Below, piece by piece: positions 22,490 through 22,620 of a stretch of DNA of 22,620 bases. Positions within the stretch are counted from its first letter, which is position 1; every line of letters begins with the position of its first letter. The DNA is from PALSA-1196 sp036833805. GTDB taxonomy: Bacteria > Pseudomonadota > Gammaproteobacteria > Steroidobacterales > Steroidobacteraceae. The notes under the pieces were generated by a model. That model searched no databases. It was not told the DNA's origin and saw nothing but the letters and a program-made list of their open reading frames with translations. Location: contig DAITPA010000028.1 of the NCBI GenBank assembly GCA_036833805.1, forward strand, positions 1-22,620, given 5' to 3'. A program made the position numbers and the translations under genes.

Positions 22490-22619
22490 AGCGCCGCCCT
22501 GGCGGCTTGTCCGTCGCGTATGAGTGCAGCGTGTAACGAACCGTGCGTCCACGATCCTCGCTGCGCTCGAGCCTGAAGCCGGGCTCTTCGCTCGGGCGGT
22601 GCACGATGAAGGACAGCCG
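22482..22619 (-). CDS. cbbS: Rubisco small subunit, C-terminal part (truncated by window edge)
   Basis: The last 45 codons are present: RLSFIVHRPSEEPGFRLERS, then EDRGRTVRYTLHSYATDKPPGRRYG and TGA at 22482-22484. The EEPGFRLER and GRTxRYTxxSYA stretch is the C-terminal beta-hairpin extension specific to form IC/ID (red-type) small subunits; green-type subunits lack it. The gene begins beyond the right edge of the window, presumably with cbbL upstream of it. It overlaps cbbX by 8 bp. This piece is too short for long-ORF lists but is unambiguous by sequence. Confidence 0.93.
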   Translation of the reverse strand, partial: RLSFIVHRPSEEPGFRLERSEDRGRTVRYTLHSYATDKPPGRRYG

Positions 22620-22620
22620 C

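Noticed and set aside
1..22620. CRISPR arrays, tRNA or rRNA genes, insertion sequences, prophage or defence genes
   Set aside because: No regular direct repeats, cloverleaf folds, transposase motifs or terminal inverted repeats were seen anywhere in the window.

Overview
The window reads as a chromosomal segment of a GC-rich, Gram-negative, autotrophic proteobacterium. Three things point there: a Calvin-cycle gene cluster of the red-type (form IC/ID) Rubisco kind at the right end, lipid A modification by 4-amino-4-deoxy-L-arabinose (Ara4N), and an Omp85-type outer-membrane barrel. A beta- or gammaproteobacterial chemolithoautotroph is a reasonable guess, but the species cannot be fixed from sequence reading alone.

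Region 1 (about 145-6491, + strand) holds sugar-nucleotide genes for surface polysaccharide: a WbpM/CapD-type membrane-anchored NDP-sugar 4,6-dehydratase, UDP-glucose 6-dehydrogenase, a bifunctional mannose-1-phosphate guanylyltransferase/mannose-6-phosphate isomerase, and a phosphomannomutase/phosphoglucomutase. Together they supply GDP-mannose, UDP-glucuronate and a 4-keto-6-deoxy sugar. UDP-glucuronate is also the entry substrate of the Ara4N pathway.

Region 2 (6478-16422, - strand) is one tightly packed transcription direction. It reads, in order of transcription, arnC, a stand-alone ArnA formyltransferase, a stand-alone ArnA decarboxylase, arnD, arnT, a small ArnE/F-like membrane protein and arnB, with 4-8 bp overlaps or direct abutment throughout. 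An Omp85-family outer-membrane protein and a UDP-GlcNAc 2-epimerase follow. With ugd in region 1, every step from UDP-glucose to Ara4N-lipid A is encoded here. ArnA, a fused bifunctional protein in enterobacteria, is split into two genes.

Region 3 (16514-18959) has small accessory genes: a DUF4337-like membrane protein (+), an Sfp-type phosphopantetheinyl transferase (-), an unrecognised 137-aa protein (+), and a coupled pair of small unrecognised genes (-) that both use TTG starts.

Region 4 (18960-19633) is gene-poor. It contains what looks like the 5' remnant of a radical SAM gene, with the CxxxCxxC motif intact but truncated after 49 codons.

Region 5 (19634-22620, - strand) is the cbb operon: the 3' end of cbbS (cut by the window edge), cbbX (Rubisco activase), fructose-1,6-bisphosphatase and phosphoribulokinase, with overlaps of 8 and 4 bp and a 1-bp gap. 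I saw no rRNA, tRNA, CRISPR array or intact insertion sequence. The most notable items are the split-arnA Ara4N operon, the same-frame TGA-TTG junction inside it, and the radical SAM relic.
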